The notes beneath the pieces were generated by a model, which was not told where the DNA came from, searched no databases, and saw only the letters and a program-made list of their open reading frames with translations. Shown here in pieces: positions 8,852 to 18,980 of a stretch of DNA of 64,000 nt; the stretch's first letter is position 1; each line of letters starts with the position of its first letter. The stretch is from Bacteroidetes bacterium GWF2_38_335 (lineage in GTDB: Bacteria > Bacteroidota > Bacteroidia > Bacteroidales > GWF2-38-335), in assembly GCA_001769535.1 (NCBI GenBank), contig MEOH01000016.1, positions 369,078 to 433,077 of the forward strand, given 5' to 3'. The translations under genes and the position numbers were made by a program.

Positions 8852-8884
8852 CAAAGATAATAAATAAATTAACGCAAAAACAAA
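8852..8884 (-). promoter_or_regulatory. possible promoter with the -7 box abutting the start codon
   Basis: On the minus strand: TTTG (8884-8881), a 21-base spacer, then TATCTTTG (8859-8852), only 4 bases before the ATG at 8847. If used, the mRNA would be leaderless or nearly so. Confidence 0.4.
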
Positions 8885-8891
8885 TAAAAAA

Positions 8892-9803
8892 TTATCTGAA
8901 TTTTGGCAATCCGTTTCTGTTTGTTCTTAATTTATACGTCAGACTAATAATGGCAAACATATAGGTATCCTTGTCGGTGGAGTCACCTCTTTGCTGACCA
9001 CCAACAGTCCAGTTCGGGTGTTCACCCGAGGATGGATCGGCAAGAAAACCTGCTGTTTCGCCCATACTGGTTCTGATTAAAGTATTGTTAAAATATGATG
9101 TACTTACATCATCAATATAATCGGTAAATGTTTTTCTAATCCCATATTCAAGTCCAATGCTCCATTTCCGGCTCAGGCCATATTTAAATCCAATACCAAA
9201 TGGAACGCACACCTGAAATCTGGAGTACATTTTTCTAGAAGCAACTAGTCCCTGGCCTTCGGTTCTAAGTGGCCGAAGCGGAACCCATTCTCCGCCAAAG
9301 TTGGCACGCGGGTTAAAATAAAATCCTCCAACTCCAACAAAGAGATAGGTATTGGTTTTGAATCCTTTGATACCCCTTACTCTTCTAAGATTATATCTGT
9401 GGCCGATTCTTTCCCTTATTACCGAGTATTCTAGTTGAGTTGAAAGTTCCACAATAGGAGATCTAAAATGCAGGTTTCTGTAATTGCGGTGTTCCTCTTC
9501 TGTTTTTTGATCATCCCCTTTGACATAACCATAAGTCAGTCCGGCCTTTACAGAAAGTTTTTCAAATATCTTGTATCTCATGCCAATTTGTCCCATTGGA
9601 CGAGTCATTGAAATCTCAAGATCCCTTATGAAATCGGTACCTATCATATTTGCACCGCCTAATTCACCAAGAAAGTTAGTCCCACCGATTCCGTATAAAA
9701 CTTCATACCTCATACGTTTCCACTGGGTACTTCCCCTCTGTGCTTCAGCAAATTGGGCAAAGATGACAAGTGCTATGGTAAATATCAAAAATATTTTCTT
9801 CAT
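8892..9803 (-). CDS. PorG-like (DUF6089) outer-membrane barrel, paralogue B
   Basis: 303 aa. Signal peptide to about residue 21 (FAEAQ), then QWKRMRYEVLYGIGGTNFL, ELGGANMIGTDF, FGIGFKYGLSRKWSIGLEYG and a C terminus LTYKLRTNRNGLPKF that is nearly the same as paralogue A. It is longer than A because of an insertion near residues 230-275 (loop region with GQQRGDST). It heads the porG-uppS-bamA-ompH cluster. The family suggests an outer-membrane barrel linked to type IX secretion; its specific role is unknown. Confidence 0.75.
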   Translation of the reverse strand: MKKIFLIFTIALVIFAQFAEAQRGSTQWKRMRYEVLYGIGGTNFLGELGGANMIGTDFIRDLEISMTRPMGQIGMRYKIFEKLSVKAGLTYGYVKGDDQKTEEEHRNYRNLHFRSPIVELSTQLEYSVIRERIGHRYNLRRVRGIKGFKTNTYLFVGVGGFYFNPRANFGGEWVPLRPLRTEGQGLVASRKMYSRFQVCVPFGIGFKYGLSRKWSIGLEYGIRKTFTDYIDDVSTSYFNNTLIRTSMGETAGFLADPSSGEHPNWTVGGQQRGDSTDKDTYMFAIISLTYKLRTNRNGLPKFR

Positions 9804-9826
9804 TTCTGGCTTCGTCTATTAACTTA

Positions 9827-9834
9827 CAAAGATA
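9827..9834 (-). promoter_or_regulatory. -7 box of the envelope cluster
   Basis: TATCTTTG on the minus strand, 23 bases before the ATG at 9803. No good -33 element at the expected spacing, so support is moderate. Confidence 0.35.
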
Positions 9835-9928
9835 TTAAAAAAACTTTTTATTTTATAATTTTCTGATAAAAGATCAAAAAAAGTGGACTAAAAAACCATT
9901 CCAAACAAAATTAATTGACAAAAACAGC

Positions 9929-9954
9929 AAAAGCAGAACCAAAGTTCTGCTTTT
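9929..9954. terminator. intrinsic terminator after the DPP III-like gene
   Basis: AAAAGCAGAA pairs with TTCTGCTTTT around a 6-base loop. The A/T tails make it usable in both directions; on the minus strand it follows the stop at 9991. Confidence 0.75.
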
Positions 9955-9990
9955 ATAAGATAAAAATTATACTTTAAAGTAATTTTTTGC

Positions 9991-12000
9991 TTATAATCCA
10001 AGTACAGATGCTCCCTGTTCGAAAACAATATCGACCGGAATTCCTGAATTATTTACTTTATCAAGATCTTTTTGCAATTCAGGTCTGATTTGCCCATCTT
10101 TATCAGTCCATTTTTTTGCAGCGGAATAATCCCCTGCTCCCTGAATGGTCAATATAAGCTCAGCAATATCTAGCATTGCCTTGCGCATCTTATCAAAATT
10201 AATTTTGTAATAGCCAGTTTTGGCATCTTTTTCAAAAGCTCCTTTTTCCTGGAAATAATAAAATCTCATCATATTGGACTTGCCGTGTGCACTTGCTGCT
10301 CCGAACCGTACTGAACGGAAAATTCCGGCCATAAAAGTCACATAATAATCCATCAATTCGACTTTCCCAAGTTCACCTTTTTCGTACAGTTTATCAACAA
10401 TAAACAACCCAAGGATATCGGCTTTGCCTTCCTCTATTGAAGTATAATAATCTTTCAGTGCATCGCGTACAGTAAGTTTTTTATTACCTGCAACGTAATC
10501 ACAACCCAGACCGTGTCCTACTTCATGAAACATTGTATTGGTAAAAAACGCATCAAATTTCACGTATTTTCTTTGTGAAGGATCAATCAGAATATTCGCA
10601 ATGGGCAGCAGAATTTTATCAAATTTAGCTTTCATGGCATTCTTTAACTGCAATTTACGTGAGCCTTTGGTTTGCCTTACTTTTTCATCATTCGGGAGGT
10701 TAATGGCAATGGTTTTGCTGCCTGCATTGCAATCACCGGCATAAAAAACAACGTCGTAGGCATTCAGCTCATTTCCTGAGGAACCCGGGGTTTCAGACTT
10801 ATATTTTTCCTCAACTGGAAGCATTTTCTGAAGTTCGGGAAGAAATGCAGTAAATTTTTCAAGTTTTTTGCTCCATTCCTTATCCTTGATCAGGATAAAA
10901 GACTCATGTGCTGCTTTAATACCGAATAATGCATCTTCGTATGTTTCAATAGGGCCGATGACAAAATCGATTGTATTGTTTTTCATATCCAGCCAGGCAT
11001 TGTCACTGGCAAAATAATCATCTGTAAGCAAAGCTTCGGCTCTTAATTGAAGGTAGTTTTTCAATGCGGGATCTTCAGCAAGTTCAGCAGCTTTTTTTAT
11101 GAGATCTGATGCTTTTGTCACTTCATCCTTGAAATACTCATGATAAAAAACAGCTTTCAGAGAACCTTCCTGTTTGCCTTGTAAGGCGGGTTCCCTGACA
11201 ATTACGGTGTACAGACTTTTTTTATTGGGATCTTTGAATTTCTCATACTCTTCTTTTGTCATATCCTGGGGATAAAAACAGGCACCCAGCGGTTTTGCAC
11301 CAAATTCAGCCATGAAAGAAATATTATCGTTCAACCTTTCCCACGGACCAAAATTGATGGCAGCATATTTTTTCATGTTCTCATCTTTTATTCCTTCCAG
11401 AAAAGCTTTGGGTTCGCCCGCAAATACTTCCTTCCAATAGAGTTCTTCCATTATCTTTGCAGCTTCAAAAAGCAATGGCAGCATTTGTTTTTCCTTGGCT
11501 GTCAATACAGAAAGATCGGTGGTGAGTTTAACAGAAGCATATTGTGCAGCTTTTTCCTTCATCGCAATTTCCATTGGCTTTAAAAACATGGGTTCGCCCC
11601 TCATTGTATTCATGCTCAGCAATCCTGTTTTTTTATAGAAAATGTATTGCATTTTTATTTCAATACTATCATGAAGAGATGATGTTTCAATATTTATCAA
11701 ACTGTCATTTTCGCCGGTAACTTTATATGGTATGGAAACAGGTTCTGAGTCGCCAAACATTTTTGATATAACAGCTTCTTTTGTGATCTCAACGGTAAAA
11801 TTGAATTTTGGCATTCCAACGTTTCCTTCTTCATCCAAAATTGCAGGATGCTCACCAAAAAAAACTGTATACATGCTGTAGGTTTTAGTCTTATTATCCT
11901 GATTTTCATTCTGTTCTTTTTTTGCATCACCACATGATGAAAAAGCCAGAAAAAACCCAAGTAGCAGACCAATCATACTATTCCGGTAAATTCTTTTCAT
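9991..12000 (-). CDS. dipeptidyl-peptidase III family zinc peptidase (M49), lipoprotein
   Basis: 669 aa. The N terminus has a lipoprotein signal: hydrophobic segment then FSSCGDAKKEQN, with the lipobox Cys at about residue 23. The catalytic region shows FHEVGHGLG with H492, E493 and H496, and EEGKAD at 523-528, which supplies the third zinc ligand. DPP III enzymes remove dipeptides from oligopeptide N termini. The usual motif is HExxGH (six residues); here it is the five-residue HEVGH, as in a minority of family members. I infer that it acts in the periplasm or at the cell surface on peptides for nutrition. Transcription is divergent from the TonB receptor at 12184. Confidence 0.85.
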   Translation of the reverse strand: MKRIYRNSMIGLLLGFFLAFSSCGDAKKEQNENQDNKTKTYSMYTVFFGEHPAILDEEGNVGMPKFNFTVEITKEAVISKMFGDSEPVSIPYKVTGENDSLINIETSSLHDSIEIKMQYIFYKKTGLLSMNTMRGEPMFLKPMEIAMKEKAAQYASVKLTTDLSVLTAKEKQMLPLLFEAAKIMEELYWKEVFAGEPKAFLEGIKDENMKKYAAINFGPWERLNDNISFMAEFGAKPLGACFYPQDMTKEEYEKFKDPNKKSLYTVIVREPALQGKQEGSLKAVFYHEYFKDEVTKASDLIKKAAELAEDPALKNYLQLRAEALLTDDYFASDNAWLDMKNNTIDFVIGPIETYEDALFGIKAAHESFILIKDKEWSKKLEKFTAFLPELQKMLPVEEKYKSETPGSSGNELNAYDVVFYAGDCNAGSKTIAINLPNDEKVRQTKGSRKLQLKNAMKAKFDKILLPIANILIDPSQRKYVKFDAFFTNTMFHEVGHGLGCDYVAGNKKLTVRDALKDYYTSIEEGKADILGLFIVDKLYEKGELGKVELMDYYVTFMAGIFRSVRFGAASAHGKSNMMRFYYFQEKGAFEKDAKTGYYKINFDKMRKAMLDIAELILTIQGAGDYSAAKKWTDKDGQIRPELQKDLDKVNNSGIPVDIVFEQGASVLGL

Positions 12001-12163
12001 ATTTTATATTTTTAAATTACTATTAATAAGGATTGTAAAATTATATTTTTTTATTTCAAATACTACCTGCATGTTATGTGTTTTTTGATATTAATATTCA
12101 TTGTGCTTACCACAGCTCACAATATTATATCCTAAAATCAGTTAAAAAGCGAAATAATTGATT

Positions 12164-12171
12164 TACTTTTG
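12164..12171 (+). promoter_or_regulatory. -7 box for the TonB receptor
   Basis: TACTTTTG fits TAnnTTTG and ends 12 bases before the ATG at 12184. No clear -33 element. It shows that the TTG at 12169 (inside the box) is not the start codon. Confidence 0.35.
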
Positions 12172-12183
12172 CCGGTAATAAAC

Positions 12184-14679
12184 ATGCAGAGATTATATTA
12201 CATACTTATTTGTATCTTGTTTTGGGCTTTTCAGACTAATGCCCAACAGAAATGCACCGTTGAAGGATGGGTTACAGACGAATTCAAATCACCTGTTATC
12301 AATGCTGATGTTTATTATGTTTCTCAGGGAAAGCAGTTTGGAACCACAACCAACAACGGAGGAAAGTTTAGTTTACAAATTCCATCCAATCAGGAAATTA
12401 CATTGATCTTTCATCACCTGAATTTTTACGATACTAATAAAAAAGTCACCGGAAAACCCGGCGAAAAAATTACCCTCAATGTAAGCATTAAATGGAATCC
12501 CATTATGCTTGAAGAAGTTAAAGTGCGTTACGACACCACGCGTTCAAACGAAACCATGAAGGAAATTAAACCCATTGACATCAAAATGATGCCTGGTCCG
12601 GGCGACGGTTTTGGAGGCATGATGAAAAAACAAATGGGTGTTTCTACTGCCGGCGGAGAGCTAAGTTCGCAGTATTCGGTGAGGGGCGGGAATTTCGATG
12701 AAAACCTGATTTACGTCAATGATATTGAAGTTTACCGGCCATTTCTCACACGTTCAGGGCAGCAGGAAGGGCTGACTTTTGTCAATACCGATATGATCAG
12801 GGAAATCAGTTTTTCATCGGGTGGATTTAATGCCAGATACGGAGATAAAATGAGTTCGGTACTTGATATTATTTATAAAAAGCCCCTGAGATTCGGAGGT
12901 TCAGCCAGTGCCAGCTTACTCGGAGGATCAGTACATATTGAAGGTGCTTCGAAAAACTATCGTTTTACCCACATTTCCGGATTTCGCTACAAAAGCTACT
13001 CGTATGTTTTAAACAGTTTGGACACCAAAGGCGATTACAAGCCATCTTTTGGTGATTTCCAAACATATCTGACCTATGATGTTACCGATAAATTCGAAAT
13101 AAATTTTTTGGGAAACATTGCTCAAAACAAATATCTTTTTGTCCCGACAGATCGTGAAACAAGCTGGGGGACTGTCAATGAAGCGCTCAGTTTAAAAATA
13201 TATTTTGAAGGACAGGAAGTCGATCGTTTTTCCACCTACTTCGGTGCAGTTTCAGGAATTTATAAACCCAGAGAGAAAACTGAAATGAAATTTATTGTCT
13301 CTGCATTTAAATCCATAGAGGAAGAAACCTTTGATATTCTGGGACAATATTATTTAAATGAACTTGATAAGCAATTAGGATCTGATAATCTGGGCGATTC
13401 GATCAACAATATCGGTATCGGGTCTTATCTTGACCATGCCCGAAATTACCTTGATGCCACTGTATTAAACTTTGCACATAAGGGAAAGATAAAAAATTCG
13501 AAGAAAAAAAGTGAATTTAGCTGGGGCGCAAACATTCAGCATGAATTTATTTTCGATCGCATCAATGAATGGAAGATGCTTGACTCTTCAGGATATTCTC
13601 TTCCATACACTGATTCGGTGGTTTCAATGTACGAAACTCTTAACACCGAAGCCGAACTGCAATCGAACCGTGTCAGTGCATATGTTATGCAAAGCAAATC
13701 GGTTAGGTTGAACAGTAAAAATCAACTAAATATATCTGCCGGAATCAGGTCAAACTATTGGGATTACAACGAGCAATTACTTGTTAGTCCGAGATTTACA
13801 TTAGCCTGGTATCCGAAAATTTATAAACCATTTGTTGATGAAAAGGGCAAAAATGATTCCACCAGAGTCAATATCATGTACCGGTTTTCCACAGGTTATT
13901 ATTATCAGCCTCCTTTTTATAAGGAACTCCGAGACCTTGACGGAGTTCTGAACCCTGAAATCATGGCACAAAAATCAATACATTTCGTATTGGGTATGGA
14001 TTATATTTTTGATGCATGGGACAGAACCTTTAAGCTGGTAACAGAAGCATATTACAAACATTTGAGCAATCTGATTCCGTATGAAATTGATAATGTAAGG
14101 ATCAGATATTATGCCAGGAACAATGCAAAGGGGTTTGCAACCGGACTTGACTGCAAGTTAAACGGTGAATTTGTAAAAGGAATAGAGTCATGGGTTAGTT
14201 TATCAATAATGCAGACCAAAGAAAATCTGGATGACGATTATTATTATGACACTCTGAATAATATTGTGTATCCGGGATTTATCCCGAGACCCAGTGACCA
14301 GCGGGTAAACTTCAGCATGTTTTTTCAGGATTACCTGCCAAATAATAAGTCCTACAGAATGTCACTCAGTCTGGTTTATGGCACCGGACTGCCTTTCGGA
14401 CCGCCAAACGGACAAAGGTACCAGTCAACCGGAAGATTTCCTGCTTATAGACGGGTTGATATTGGTTTCACAAAGATTATCAAAACAGAAGATGAGATAA
14501 ACACCAATATCCTGAAACAGTTGAAAAATGCATGGGTAACCCTGGAGATTTTCAATTTGCTGGGGATAAACAACACCATATCACACACATGGGTGAATGA
14601 TATTTACGACCGACTGTATGCTGTTCCCAATTACCTTACCGGAAGAAGGGTTAATATCAAGGTGAATATTGAATTCTAA
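12184..14679 (+). CDS. TonB-dependent receptor with carboxypeptidase-regulatory domain
   Basis: 831 aa from the ATG at 12184. Signal peptide at 1-20 (AFQTNAQ), then a CarboxypepD_reg-like domain (about 25-105, beginning TVEGWVTDEFKSPVINADV) and a plug domain (about 125-230) with the SQYSVRGGNFDENLIYVNDI block. The barrel runs to the C terminus, which ends in Phe (VNIKVNIEF). These receptors bring large ligands across the outer membrane using TonB energy. No SusD partner follows, so it is not a classic polysaccharide-utilisation pair. The substrate is unknown; the divergent DPP III-like lipoprotein hints at peptides, but that is only an inference. Confidence 0.88.
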   Translation: MQRLYYILICILFWAFQTNAQQKCTVEGWVTDEFKSPVINADVYYVSQGKQFGTTTNNGGKFSLQIPSNQEITLIFHHLNFYDTNKKVTGKPGEKITLNVSIKWNPIMLEEVKVRYDTTRSNETMKEIKPIDIKMMPGPGDGFGGMMKKQMGVSTAGGELSSQYSVRGGNFDENLIYVNDIEVYRPFLTRSGQQEGLTFVNTDMIREISFSSGGFNARYGDKMSSVLDIIYKKPLRFGGSASASLLGGSVHIEGASKNYRFTHISGFRYKSYSYVLNSLDTKGDYKPSFGDFQTYLTYDVTDKFEINFLGNIAQNKYLFVPTDRETSWGTVNEALSLKIYFEGQEVDRFSTYFGAVSGIYKPREKTEMKFIVSAFKSIEEETFDILGQYYLNELDKQLGSDNLGDSINNIGIGSYLDHARNYLDATVLNFAHKGKIKNSKKKSEFSWGANIQHEFIFDRINEWKMLDSSGYSLPYTDSVVSMYETLNTEAELQSNRVSAYVMQSKSVRLNSKNQLNISAGIRSNYWDYNEQLLVSPRFTLAWYPKIYKPFVDEKGKNDSTRVNIMYRFSTGYYYQPPFYKELRDLDGVLNPEIMAQKSIHFVLGMDYIFDAWDRTFKLVTEAYYKHLSNLIPYEIDNVRIRYYARNNAKGFATGLDCKLNGEFVKGIESWVSLSIMQTKENLDDDYYYDTLNNIVYPGFIPRPSDQRVNFSMFFQDYLPNNKSYRMSLSLVYGTGLPFGPPNGQRYQSTGRFPAYRRVDIGFTKIIKTEDEINTNILKQLKNAWVTLEIFNLLGINNTISHTWVNDIYDRLYAVPNYLTGRRVNIKVNIEF

Positions 14680-14710
14680 CTTACCTAAAAGATCCATTCC
14701 TCTTTTAAGT

Positions 14711-14745
14711 GTATTCCTTTAAGGAAACTTCCTTATAATGAATAC
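14711..14745 (+). repeat. imperfect hairpin downstream of the TonB receptor
   Basis: GTATTC (14711-14716) pairs with GAATAC (14740-14745), and an inner AAGGA/TCCTT pair lies inside. No T-run follows, so it is not a typical terminator. It may stabilise the 3' end. Confidence 0.4.
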
Positions 14746-14905
14746 ATGAATTACCCATTGCTTTAGGTTTTTGGATGCATTATCTTTATAAAGAATAAAC
14801 TTTTTTAATTAAAAATATGACCATTTGGTCTGTTTCCATAAAATATTAGTATAAAAAAGGCAACCATTTTTCAAAAAACGTGTCTAATAACAAAATGACA
14901 ACCAA

Positions 14906-17900
14906 ATGACCAGACCTATTCTTATTACCGCAATCTTTCTCATCATGGCAATAGCCGGGTTTTCACAGACACCTGCTGTTGGTTATGAGATTGATGCTTA
15001 TAATGGCCAGACCATTGTAACATGCGACGGAAGCTTTTTCGACAGCGGCGGATTTGCCGAAAACTGCTGAGGGCAACCTCCGGGATATGGATATTCCCCA
15101 AACGAAAATTATACAATGACATTTTGCTCAGGCGACATTGACCACCCGCAAATTCAGTTGTATTTTGCCTATTCTGATATAAACTCATCCGACACATTAT
15201 ACATCCATGACGGGCCAAGCACTGCTTCTCCGTTAATCGGAGCGTATAACAACACCACCAATCCCAATCTTAATTTGTGGCCGGTGGAAGCATCTATTTA
15301 TAATGTATCAGGGTGTTTAACCGTTCATTTTGTTTCAAATGCCCATCAGGAAGGAACCGGCTGGTCAGGAATTATTTCCTGCGAGTCTGTTTGTCAGGAA
15401 GTCATTGCCACCTTATCGGCAACAATGACCTCACCCTCTCCTGTTGATGGTTATATTGGAATATGTCCAGGTGATGAAATAACTTTTTCAGCCTATGCCG
15501 AATATTCTCAAAATGACCTGATCTATCATCAAAGTGATGCCACTTCTTTGTTTTTCTGGGATTTTGGAGACGGCACAACTGCCACAGGACCTACAGTCAA
15601 TCATACATACGGAAGTTATGGAGGCTATACTGTTAATTTAACTGTTACTGATATCAATGAATGTGTAAGCACCAACAGTATTGAAACCAGAGTTGTTATT
15701 GCCGGGTCACCGTATGCCGGACTTTCTGCTCCGCCAGATATTTGTATCAACGATACACTTGAAATGCTTTTCACTCTTGAAGGAAACCCCGGAGCTATTA
15801 TTGACGGTGATCCTTATGATATTGATATTTCCACAACACTCGGAGTTTCTGACACAACATATTTACCTGATGGTACAGGCGTTTGCTATGAAACATCCGT
15901 TAATTTCAGTTGTTTTGATCCGGGTCAAACCCTGATGAATGCCTGGGATATTTTAAACATCTGTGCAACAATGGAACATTCATTCCTTGGCGATTTGCAA
16001 ATATCAATATTTTGTCCAAACGGACAGTCTATAATCCTTAAAGAATTTACCGATGAATTCGGATCAACCGGACAAGGTGGAGGAACCTATCTTGGCGAAC
16101 CAATTGACATGGACGATGGTGTTCCCGGCGTTGGTTATGAATATTGCTGGAGTCCGACTCCGACTTTTGGAACCATGGTTGATGAATCAGGCGTCGTTGC
16201 TTTACCTGCAGGTTCATATGGTGTTTACGAAAGTTTTGCCGGACTGGTTGGTTGTCCGCTGAACGGAACCTGGACTATTGAAGTCTGCGACAACTGGGCC
16301 ATAGATGATGGTTTTGTTTTCGGATGGTACATTGAACTTAATCCCGACATCGCTCCCAATTCCTGGTCATACGAAGTAGGTATTGATCATATGGGCTGGA
16401 CAGACGGACCCTATATAATTTCCGAAAATGATTCCTCAATTTTTGTAAATCCAAGCGCAAGCGGAACATTTTATTATACCTACACAATTGTTGATGATTT
16501 TGGTTGTGAGTGGGATACTATTGCACCCCTCACTGTTCTTCCAACACCCGATGTGGATCTTGGAGCAGATCTTACTTTCTGTGACAACACCACTTCATAT
16601 CTTATTGATGCAGGAGCACATCCGGGATGTACTTTTCACTGGCATAATGGATCGGCTGCACAAACATTCAATGCAGTTGCTTCGGGAGCCTATTCAGTCA
16701 CAATCAGCAATGGAATATGCGATGACATTGATACTTTAAATATTGTTTTCAGCGGATTATCATTTGATTACACTTCGACCGATGTCAGTTGTTACGGAGG
16801 AAGCAACGGATCCATTGACATAACCGTATCTAGTCTATATCCACCATACAGCTACGAATGGAGTAACGGATCAGTACTTCAGGATCTGAATTCAATTCCC
16901 GCCGCAAACTATACTGTTACGGTTACCGATGACGGAGGATGCGTAATTGTTGAAACAATTGCTGTAGCGCAACCCAGCCAGATTAATTTAAATCTCATAC
17001 CTACTGCAGTTTCCTGTAATGGAGGAAATAACGGGGCAATCGATTTGGTTGCCAACGGAGGCGTACCTGGCTACACATATTCATGGGACAACTCGGCAGT
17101 TACAGAAGACATTTCAGCACTTATTGCAGATGATTACACCGTTACGGTCACCGACCTTAATGGCTGCACATCATCAGAAAGCGCAACAGTTACACAGCCG
17201 GCATTGCTTACAGCTTCAATTGTTTCAACTGACATTGTATGCTTTGGCGATGTAAACGGAGAAGCAGATCTGACAGTAACAGGAGGCATAATGGCATATA
17301 CTTATCATTGGAGTAACGGAGCTGTAACACAGGATCTGACAGGACTAACAGGAGGAAATTACAATGTAACCGTTACAGATTTCAACGGTTGCACAGCAAC
17401 AGCAAGCACAACAATAAATACTGTAAGTGAACCGCTGGCCAACACATTAATTCCATCAGAATTGCTTTGTTATGGCGATCAAAACGGAACAATAATGAAT
17501 ACGGTAACAGGCGGAACACCACCCTACAGTTATTTATGGAGCAACGGAATGTCCACTGAAGATCTGAGTAATCTGACTGCCGGAACTTATACTGTGACCA
17601 TACTTGACCACAATGGCTGCGTGCTTACCAGCTCTGCTGAAGTAACACAACCGGGACAATTGTTTTTGACCTTAACCGGAGACCATACCATTTGCATTGA
17701 TGCCTCAACAAATCTTTCAGCCTCGGCAACCGGAGGAACATTCCCGTACAACTACAGTTGGAGCAATGGAGGAATAACATCTTCAATAACAGTATCACCC
17801 GACATTGAAACCATTTATACTGTTACAATAACTGATTTACATGGATGTACCCTGAATAAATCCGTTACAATTTCATTGTATGATTCATTGCATCTGGAAA

Positions 17901-18928
17901 TAAGTCTTGCCGATGATCAGATATGCGCAGGAGAGCCGGCTGTAATAAATGGTTCAGTAAATGGCGGTAATGGAGGACCATACGAGTTGACAGTAAACGG
18001 AATGCTTACCGCAATTCCTTTCACAACATATCCCGCGTCAAATCAAGCATTTGAAGTATGCGTAAATGACATGTGCACTACACCCGAAGTTTGTAAAACT
18101 ATTAATGTCATTGTGATGCCATTGCCAACTGTTACATTTATGGCAGATGATGTTTCAGGATGTCAGCCGCACACGGTTAATTTCAATTCATGGGGAGATG
18201 GAGACATAATTCAGTTTGATTGGAATTTCGGAGACGTCAACAGCTATAACACTTCGGGATTGCAGAATCCGCAACATGTTTATGAAGCTGCCGGCCTGTA
18301 CACTGTTTCTTTAACTGTAACAGATACAGGAGGATGCAAAAGCACTGTAACCCAGGAAAACATGATTGAGGTTTATCCGTTGCCACAGGCATTATTTACA
18401 CCTGAACCTTCAAGGACAAGTATTGTAAACCCGATAATTTACTTCAGCAACAACTCCATTAATGCAGATGTCAGCAGGTGGAATTTTGGCGATGGTGATT
18501 CATCAGAAATATTCAGTCCGCAACATGAATACCCAAATGAACCCAACACCTATACTGTAATACTTGAGGTTATTTCAGAACATGGCTGCAAAGACACAGC
18601 TCAGGCAACTGTATATATTGAGGATGAATATACTTTCTATGCTCCATCAGCATTTTCGCCAAATGATGACGACATCAATGATTTATTCTACTTCAGGGGT
18701 GAAGGAATTGTTCCTGAAACATTCAGTTTCTATATTTATGACCGTTGGGGAGAAGTAATATACTATACCAACGAATATATACCAGAAACCCCGGAAAGCA
18801 CCGGATGGGATGGCAGGGTAAAAGAACGGAAGAAAGCACCTACGGGAGTATATACCTGGCTGGTGAAATATACCGATGAAAGTGGTAACAACCACGAAAA
18901 AGCAGGTTCAGTGACCCTGATAAGATAA
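14906..18928 (+). CDS. large T9SS type-B cargo protein (CUB, PKD, P-domain, SprB repeats), interrupted by in-frame TGA
   Basis: From the ATG at 14906 a signal peptide (MTRPILITAIFLIMAIAGFSQ) leads into a CUB-like domain. Codon 55 (15068-15070) is TGA, after which the same frame stays open for 1,285 codons. Ignoring the TGA, the domains in order are CUB (about 39-165), PKD (about 205-250), a proprotein-convertase P-like domain (about 350-480), four to five SprB-type repeats of about 75 residues (about 625-915, each with a (V/L)xCxGxxNG start and YxVTVTDxxGC end), two PKD domains (about 1085-1240) and a C-terminal gliding-motility/T9SS type-B sorting domain (about 1245-1340, APSAFSPNDDDINDLF). 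Homologous proteins are exported by T9SS and act as surface adhesins. The longest intact ORF (from ATG 15116) lacks a signal peptide, so it is not a sensible product. The gene is either recently broken, read through, or affected by a base error. Confidence 0.8.
15068..15080 (+). other. in-frame TGA with adjacent GAGG-GCAA-CCTC mini-hairpin
   Basis: TGA at 15068-15070 splits the CUB domain between ...GGFAENC and GQPPGYGYSPNENY. Bases 15069-15080 can fold as a 4-bp stem capped by a GCAA tetraloop. TGG (Trp) would need one base change. Confidence 0.7.
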
Positions 18929-18947
18929 TTAAGAAATTAAAAAAGAT

Positions 18948-18980
18948 AAAAAAGTGCCGGTTTCCCGGCACTTTTTTTTT
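18948..18980. terminator. bidirectional intrinsic terminator
   Basis: AAAAAAGTGCCGG (18948-18960), loop TTTC, CCGGCACTTTTTT (18965-18977) and a further T-run. It separates the convergent cargo gene and the 18980 gene; the stop of the latter overlaps the T-run. Confidence 0.88.

Noticed and set aside
15068..15070. TGA read as Trp (alternative genetic code)
   Set aside because: thiS and thiF end in TGA at the expected protein ends and Trp is encoded by TGG throughout the window.
16780..17650. DNA tandem repeat or CRISPR-like array
   Set aside because: The periodicity is the protein-level SprB repeat (~75 residues); the DNA copies are diverged and there are no spacers.
15116..18928. Reading the adhesin as an intact gene starting at ATG 15116
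   Set aside because: That start falls in the middle of the CUB domain and leaves no signal peptide, although a perfect signal peptide lies in the same frame at 14906.
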